Shown here: positions 58,863-64,000 of the stretch, piece by piece
Layout of the letters: each line of letters begins with the position of its first letter
Position numbering within the stretch: position 1 is the stretch's first letter
Source: Xanthomonas pisi DSM 18956
GTDB lineage: Bacteria; Pseudomonadota; Gammaproteobacteria; Xanthomonadales; Xanthomonadaceae
Direction of reading: 5' to 3'
Assembly: GCF_001010415.1 (NCBI RefSeq)
Contig: NZ_JPLE01000054.1
Coordinates: 1-64,000, forward strand
Length of the DNA: 64,000 bases
The notes under the pieces: model-generated
Databases searched by the model: none
Seen by the model: the letters and a program-made list of their open reading frames with translations, nothing else
What the model was told of the DNA's origin: nothing
Translations under genes and position numbers: made by a program

Positions 58863-60862
58863 TGCTAGGCAAACTTACGATCGAGGCGGTTCCGTACCAC
58901 GAGCCGATCATCATGGTCGCGCTGGGTGGTGCGGGCCTGCTCGGCCTGCTCATCGCGGGCGCCATCACCAAGTACAAGCTGTGGGGCTACCTGTGGAAGG
59001 AGTGGTTCACCTCGGTGGATCACAAGCGCATCGGTGTGATGTACATCATCGTGGCGCTGGTCATGCTGCTGCGCGGCTTTGCCGACGCGGCGATGATGCG
59101 CACCCAGCAGGCGCTGGCAGGTAACGGCGGCGAAGGTGTGCTGCCGCCGCATCACTACGATCAGATCTTCACCGCGCATGGCGTGATCATGATCTTCTTC
59201 ATGGCCATGCCGTTCATGACCGGCCTGTTGAACCTGATCGTGCCGTTGCAGATCGGTGCGCGCGACGTGGCGTTTCCGTTCCTGAACTCGCTGAGCTTCT
59301 GGCTGTTCGTGGCCGGCGCGGCGCTGATCAACATCTCGCTGGGCGTCGGTGAGTTCGCGCAGACCGGCTGGCTGGCCTATCCGCCGTTGTCGGGGCTGGA
59401 ATACAGTCCAGGGGTCGGTGTCGATTACTACATCTGGGCGTTGCAGGTCTCAGGGTTAGGCACGTTGCTGACCGGTATCAACTTCTTCGTGACGATCATG
59501 CGGATGCGCGCGCCGGGCATGACCCTGATGCGCATGCCGATCTTCACCTGGACCGCGTTGATCACCAACATCCTGATCATCGCTGCATTCCCGATCCTGA
59601 CCGTGGCGCTGGCGCTGCTGGGTGCCGACCGTTACCTGGGCACGCACTTCTTTACCAATGACGGTGGCGGCAACGCCATGATGTACGTCAACCTGATCTG
59701 GATCTGGGGTCACCCGGAGGTCTACATCCTGATCCTGCCGGCGTTCGGCATCTTCTCGGAGTTGATCGCCACCTATAGCCGCAAGCGCCTGTTCGGCTAC
59801 ACCTCGATGGTCTACGCCACCTCGTGCATCGGCGTGCTGTCGTTCGTGGTGTGGTTGCACCACTTCTTCACCATGGGCTCGGGTGCCAACGTCAATGCCT
59901 TCTTCGGCATCACGACGATGATCATCTCGATTCCGACCGGCGTGAAGATCTTCAACTGGTTGTTCACCATGTTCCGCGGTCGCGTGCACATGACCTCGCC
60001 GGTGCTGTGGACGATCGGCTTCATCATCACCTTCACCATCGGCGGCATGACCGGCGTGATGCTGGCGATTCCGGCCGTGGACTTCGTGCTGCACAACAGC
60101 CTGTTCCTGATCGCGCACTTCCATAACGTGATCATCGGCGGCGTGGTGTTCGGTTACCTGGCAGGTCTGACCTACTGGTTCCCGAAGGCATTCGGCTTCA
60201 AGCTCAACGAGAAGATCGGCAAGGCCTCGTTCTGGTGTTGGATCATCGGTTTCTTCGTGGCCTTCATGCCGCTGTACGTGCTCGGCTTCATGGGCATGAC
60301 CCGTCGCATGAACACCTACAACCACCCCGAGTGGGCGCCGTGGCTGTATGTCGCTGCGGTGGGTGCTGCGATCATCGGCCTGGGCATCTTCCTGAATCTG
60401 GTGCAGATCGCTTACAGCGTCTGGAAGCGCAAGGAGCACATGGACTACACGGGCGATCCGTGGGATGGCCGCACGCTGGAATGGGCCACCTCCTCGCCGC
60501 CGCCGTTCTACAACTTCGCCGTGCTGCCGCACATCGACGACCGCGATCAGTTCTGGGCCGACAAGCAGAACGGCAAGGGGTGGGTGCGTCCGTCCAAGTA
60601 CGAACCCATCCACATGCCGCGTAACACCGGCGCAGGTGTGTATATCGGTGCCTTCAGCGTGCTGCTGGGCTTCGGTCTGATCTGGCACATCTGGTGGCTG
60701 GCCATCATTGGCCTGGTGGGCATGATCGGCAGCTTCATCGCGCGCACCTTCGACGACGACATCGATTACTGGGTGCCGGCCGATGAAGTGGAGCGCATCG
60801 AAAACGCGCGCTTTGCGCTGCTCGAACAGCAACAGGCGGCGCAGGCCGCGAAGGTGGTATGA
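58862..60862 (+). CDS. cyoB: Cytochrome bo3 quinol oxidase subunit I
   Basis: The catalytic subunit with heme b, heme o3 and CuB; 666 residues, about 15 helices. Heme and copper ligands are clear: [11 protein letters not shown] (low-spin heme His), [14 protein letters not shown] (CuB His with the Tyr cross-link), WLHHFFTMG (two CuB His) and [12 protein letters not shown] (heme His pair). It overlaps cyoA and cyoC (4 bp, ATGA), so the operon is translationally coupled. Confidence 0.98.
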   Translation: MLGKLTIEAVPYHEPIIMVALGGAGLLGLLIAGAITKYKLWGYLWKEWFTSVDHKRIGVMYIIVALVMLLRGFADAAMMRTQQALAGNGGEGVLPPHHYDQIFTAHGVIMIFFMAMPFMTGLLNLIVPLQIGARDVAFPFLNSLSFWLFVAGAALINISLGVGEFAQTGWLAYPPLSGLEYSPGVGVDYYIWALQVSGLGTLLTGINFFVTIMRMRAPGMTLMRMPIFTWTALITNILIIAAFPILTVALALLGADRYLGTHFFTNDGGGNAMMYVNLIWIWGHPEVYILILPAFGIFSELIATYSRKRLFGYTSMVYATSCIGVLSFVVWLHHFFTMGSGANVNAFFGITTMIISIPTGVKIFNWLFTMFRGRVHMTSPVLWTIGFIITFTIGGMTGVMLAIPAVDFVLHNSLFLIAHFHNVIIGGVVFGYLAGLTYWFPKAFGFKLNEKIGKASFWCWIIGFFVAFMPLYVLGFMGMTRRMNTYNHPEWAPWLYVAAVGAAIIGLGIFLNLVQIAYSVWKRKEHMDYTGDPWDGRTLEWATSSPPPFYNFAVLPHIDDRDQFWADKQNGKGWVRPSKYEPIHMPRNTGAGVYIGAFSVLLGFGLIWHIWWLAIIGLVGMIGSFIARTFDDDIDYWVPADEVERIENARFALLEQQQAAQAAKVV

Positions 60863-61491
60863 CCATGGCTTCCTCGACCACGCTTGACCACGCCGCCCAC
60901 GCGGGCGGCCACGATCACGACCACGAGCATCACGACGGCGGTGGCAACACCGTCTTCGGGTTCTGGGTCTATCTGATGAGCGACTGCCTGCTGTTTGCCG
61001 GTCTGTTCGCCACCTATGCGGTGCTCTCCGGCGCCACGGTGGACGGGCCGACCGCCAAGGAGCTGTTCGATCTGAAGTTCGTGCTGGTGGAAACCTTCCT
61101 GCTGTTGTTCAGCAGCCTGAGCTTTGGCTTTGCGATGATTTCTGCGCACAAGCGCAGCATGACCGGCCTGTATGGCTGGCTGGGCGTGACCGCGCTGCTG
61201 GGTATCGGCTTTCTGTGCATGGAAGTCTGGGAATTCAATCACCTGATCCATGAAGGTGCCGGCCCGGGACGCAGCGCGTTCCTGTCCGCCTTCTTCACTC
61301 TGGTCGGTACCCACGGTTTGCACGTGGCATCGGGCCTGTTGTGGATGGCGGTGCTGGTGATCCAGATCTCCAAGAACGGCCTGACTGCGCGCAACAGCAC
61401 GCGTCTGGCCTGCCTGAGCCTGTTCTGGCACTTCCTGGACATCATCTGGATCGGTGTGTTCACCGTCGTCTATCTGCTGGGAGCGCTGTAA
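60859..61491 (+). CDS. cyoC: Cytochrome bo3 quinol oxidase subunit III
   Basis: Subunit III of the bo3 oxidase, 210 residues with five helices. The N-terminus is His/Asp-rich (HDHDHEHHD). The conserved stretch [22 protein letters not shown] and the terminal [20 protein letters not shown] identify it. Its start overlaps cyoB by 4 bp, and its stop overlaps cyoD by 1 bp. Confidence 0.97.
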   Translation: MTMASSTTLDHAAHAGGHDHDHEHHDGGGNTVFGFWVYLMSDCLLFAGLFATYAVLSGATVDGPTAKELFDLKFVLVETFLLLFSSLSFGFAMISAHKRSMTGLYGWLGVTALLGIGFLCMEVWEFNHLIHEGAGPGRSAFLSAFFTLVGTHGLHVASGLLWMAVLVIQISKNGLTARNSTRLACLSLFWHFLDIIWIGVFTVVYLLGAL

Positions 61492-61826
61492 TGGCCAATC
61501 ACCACCACACCGAGACCGCGGCCGATGCGCATGCCGGCGGTTTGAAGTCCTATCTGATCGGCTTCGTCATGGCCGTCATCCTCACCGTCATCCCGTTTGC
61601 GATGGTGATGAGCGGGGCGTTCTCCAAGGGCGTCACCATCGTCGTGATCTCGGTCATGGCCGCAGTGCAGATGCTGGTGCACATGGTGTACTTCCTGCAT
61701 ATGGATCGCACGCCCGAGCAGCGTTCCAACGTGCAGGTGGGCCTGTTCTCGCTGCTGATCATCGGCATCGTGATCGTCGGCTCGCTGTGGGTGCTGCACA
61801 ACATGAACGTCAACATGATGCATTGA
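61491..61826 (+). CDS. cyoD: Cytochrome bo3 quinol oxidase subunit IV
   Basis: Small subunit IV, 111 residues with three helices and the family segment HMVYFLHMDRTPEQR. It aids assembly of the CuB site in bo3 oxidases. It is the last gene of this cyo operon; the heme O synthase gene cyoE is not adjacent. A terminator follows. Confidence 0.96.
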   Translation: MANHHHTETAADAHAGGLKSYLIGFVMAVILTVIPFAMVMSGAFSKGVTIVVISVMAAVQMLVHMVYFLHMDRTPEQRSNVQVGLFSLLIIGIVIVGSLWVLHNMNVNMMH

Positions 61827-61864
61827 GACGGCGCAATGCCGGATCGCGTCATGCTGTTATGAAG

Positions 61865-61893
61865 AAGGCCGCCAGCGATTGGCGGCTTTTTTT
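61865..61893 (+). terminator. Rho-independent terminator of cyoABCD
   Basis: A GCCGCCA-GCGAT-TGGCGGC stem followed by seven T, about 40 nt past cyoD. Confidence 0.93.
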
Positions 61894-61995
61894 GCGCATG
61901 AATTTGCCTGCGGCATGACCAATGGCATACGGGGAAGCCGTGGTGGGCGCTTAGCATCGTGGGCTTGCCTGTTCCAGGTCACCTGCGGAGTTGCG

Positions 61996-63876
61996 ATGAA
62001 GATGCCCACCCTGTTGTCCGTGTCGCTGCTGGCAGCGCTGTCGTTGCCGGCCGCCGCGCAAACCGCGCCGCCGCAGGACGTGCCGTTCGACGGGATTTTG
62101 AAGATCGACGTCGATGCCACCGACCTGGCGCACCGCATCTTCAAGGTCAAGACCACGATGCCGGCAAAGCCCGGCCCGATGACGCTGCTGTACCCGCAAT
62201 GGATTCCGGGCAATCACTCGCCGACCGGGCCGATCGACAAGCTCGCCGGGCTGGTGATCAAGGTCGACGGCAAGGTGGTGCCATGGACGCGCGACCAGTT
62301 CGATGTCTACGCATTCAAGGTGGACGTGCCGCAGGGCGCCACCGAGCTGGTGGCCGAGTTCAAGTTCCTCTCGCCGCAGGCCCCCAACCAGGGCCGGGTG
62401 ATGATGACCCCGGAAATGCTCAACCTGCAGTGGAATACCACTGCGCTGTACCCGGCCGGGACCTATGCGCGCAACATCAAGGCGCAGGCCAGCGTGACGC
62501 TGCCGGCGGGCTGGAGTTATGCCACCGCGCTGGAAACCGATCGTCGCATCGGCGACACGGTGACCTTCAAGCCGATCGATTTCGACGACCTTGTCGACTC
62601 GCCGATGTTTGCCGGCAAGTACTACAAACGCGTGGAGTTGAGCAGCGGCAAGCAGCCGGTCTATCTCAATGTGTTCGCCGACGAGGCCAAGTCGCTGGAG
62701 GCCAAGCCCGAGCAGATCAAGGCGCATGCGGCGCTGGTCCAGCAGATGGACAAGCTCTACGGCGCGCGCCATTTCGACCACTACGAATTCCTGCTGGCGC
62801 TGACCAAGAAGTTGGGCGGCATCGGCCTGGAGCATCACCGCTCCAGCGAAAACAGCGGGGTGCCGACCTACTTCACCGAGTGGGACAAGAGCTGGACCGG
62901 GCGCGACCTGCTCGCGCACGAGTTCAACCATTCGTGGAATGGCAAGTACCGTCGCGGCGCCGACCTGGCGACGCCGAACTTCAACGTCCCGATGGGCGAC
63001 AGCCTGCTGTGGCTGTACGAAGGCCAGACCCAGTTCTGGGGCGAAGTGATGGCTGCGCGTTCGGGCCTGTGGACGCAGGATCAGGCACGCGAGATGCTGG
63101 CCGGCGTGGCGGCGAACTACGAGCGCGGTCGCCCCGGCATGGCCTGGCGCACCGTGCAGGACACCACCAACGATCCGACCATGTCGATGCGCCGCCCCAA
63201 GGCCTACCGTAGCTATCAGATGGCCGAAGACTATTACTCCGGCGGCCAGATGATGTGGCTGGAAGTGGACAGCAAGCTGCGCGAGTTGACCAACAACAAG
63301 CGCTCCATCGACGATTTCGGCAAGGCCTTCTTCGGCATGAAGAACGGCGATTGGGACGTCAACCCGTACACCTTCGACGACATCGTGGCCACGCTCAATG
63401 GCGTGGCGCCCTACGACTGGGCCAGCCTGTTGCGCAGCCGCATGGACGGGCACGGTTCCTTGAACGCTGGCATCGAGGCCAACGGCTGGAAGCTGGTCTA
63501 CAACGAGGAGCCGAACCTTGCCACCAAGGCCGACGAGAGCGACGACAAGGACGCCAGCCTGACCTATTCGCTTGGCCTGTCCCTGAAAGCCTCTGGCGAT
63601 ATCGGCGACGTGCTGTGGGACGGCCCGGCCTTCAATGCCGGCCTGATTGCCGGCAACACCATCGTGGCGGTCAACGGCCGCGCCTTCAGCAGCGAGGTGA
63701 TCAAGGACGCGATCAAGGCGGCCAAGGGCACCACCGCGCCGATCGAGTTGCTGGTCAAGCGCCTGGACCGCTACGACACCGTGCGCATCGATTACCACGG
63801 CGGCCTGCTGTATCCGCATCTGGAACGTATCGCCGGCAAGCCTGACCGCCTGAGCGAGCTGTATAAGGCCAGGTAA
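61996..63876 (+). CDS. M61-family glycyl aminopeptidase, exported
   Basis: A zinc metallopeptidase of family M61, 626 residues, with a Sec signal (cleavage after AAA, about residue 21), hence periplasmic or secreted. The zinc motif is HEFNH at 308-312, with the third ligand in WLYEGQTQFWGE about 30 residues later. An N-terminal beta domain precedes it. A PDZ domain closes the protein (about 510-600, GDVLWDGPAFNAGLIAGNTIVAVNG). M61 enzymes remove N-terminal glycine from peptides. GGAG lies 6 nt before the ATG. It stands alone between two terminators. Confidence 0.94.
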   Translation: MKMPTLLSVSLLAALSLPAAAQTAPPQDVPFDGILKIDVDATDLAHRIFKVKTTMPAKPGPMTLLYPQWIPGNHSPTGPIDKLAGLVIKVDGKVVPWTRDQFDVYAFKVDVPQGATELVAEFKFLSPQAPNQGRVMMTPEMLNLQWNTTALYPAGTYARNIKAQASVTLPAGWSYATALETDRRIGDTVTFKPIDFDDLVDSPMFAGKYYKRVELSSGKQPVYLNVFADEAKSLEAKPEQIKAHAALVQQMDKLYGARHFDHYEFLLALTKKLGGIGLEHHRSSENSGVPTYFTEWDKSWTGRDLLAHEFNHSWNGKYRRGADLATPNFNVPMGDSLLWLYEGQTQFWGEVMAARSGLWTQDQAREMLAGVAANYERGRPGMAWRTVQDTTNDPTMSMRRPKAYRSYQMAEDYYSGGQMMWLEVDSKLRELTNNKRSIDDFGKAFFGMKNGDWDVNPYTFDDIVATLNGVAPYDWASLLRSRMDGHGSLNAGIEANGWKLVYNEEPNLATKADESDDKDASLTYSLGLSLKASGDIGDVLWDGPAFNAGLIAGNTIVAVNGRAFSSEVIKDAIKAAKGTTAPIELLVKRLDRYDTVRIDYHGGLLYPHLERIAGKPDRLSELYKAR

Positions 63877-63921
63877 GCCCTGACGGACGTGCGTGCGTCA
63901 GCGCGCATGTCGCCAACACAG

Positions 63922-63956
63922 CCGCAGGGTCGAGCGACGTCGATCCTGCGGTTTTT
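63922..63956 (+). terminator. Rho-independent terminator
   Basis: A CCGCAGG...CCTGCGG stem with a second internal pairing (GTCG/CGAC) followed by TTTTTT, about 45 nt past the M61 gene. The last 40 bases of the window hold nothing recognisable. Confidence 0.9.
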
Positions 63957-64000
63957 TCATGGCTGCAGAATCAGAACTCCCCGATAGCGCGCCGTCCGTG

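Overview
The window is GC-rich, gene-dense chromosomal DNA from a plant-associated gammaproteobacterium, almost certainly Xanthomonas (X. citri/axonopodis-like). The case rests on three things: a protein ending in the XVIPCD secretion domain of Xanthomonadales type IV effectors, a lipoprotein-type M2 peptidase of the kind described in Xanthomonas, and short dispersed repeats typical of that genus. The species call is inference. No prophage, insertion sequence, CRISPR array or rRNA operon was seen.

Region 1 (1-15.2 kb): katE catalase, an aldo/keto reductase, a lipoprotein carboxylesterase, and gcvP behind a tandem glycine riboswitch with its own -10 box. These are followed by a Bcr/CflA-type drug efflux gene with a small partner, the XVIPCD effector, and the M2 (ACE-like) peptidase.

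Region 2 (15.3-21.7 kb): an envelope-modification block. An ArnT-like lipid glycosyltransferase, a PAP2 phosphatase and an EptA-type phosphoethanolamine transferase read leftward. A two-component system (OmpR-type regulator plus kinase) reads away from them and probably controls them.

Region 3 (21.8-31.4 kb): a GNAT gene followed by minC-minD-minE, a DesK/NarL-type two-component pair whose regulator has a duplicated 3' end, an SRPBCC protein, a DUF423 membrane protein, an AlkA-type DNA glycosylase and an FAD-linked oxidase.

Region 4 (31.5-41.5 kb): a VanY-type peptidase; a tightly overlapping five-gene operon (SPFH protein, small membrane protein, Arc-like DNA-binding protein, 62-residue protein, PH-domain membrane protein) divergent from purT; a lipoprotein EEP hydrolase; the bpt N-degron transferase; an EF-hand protein; an ECF sigma factor with a membrane tail overlapping a 58-residue ORF; and a DUF2007 protein.

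Region 5 (41.7-64 kb): tesB, an enoyl-CoA hydratase, a hotdog thioesterase and uvrA read leftward. Core genes follow, mostly rightward: rplU-rpmA, obg, rpsT (leftward), murJ, ribF-ileS, lspA, ispH, tRNA-Thr(CGT), the cyoABCD quinol oxidase operon and an M61 glycyl aminopeptidase. Three short intergenic repeat elements sit before obg, lspA and ispH.

The best candidates for something under-described are the orphan XVIPCD effector, the SPFH/Arc-like/PH operon with its double GATATC operator-like site, the ECF sigma factor with a built-in membrane domain, and the perfect Shine-Dalgarno sequence between the glycine riboswitch and gcvP.
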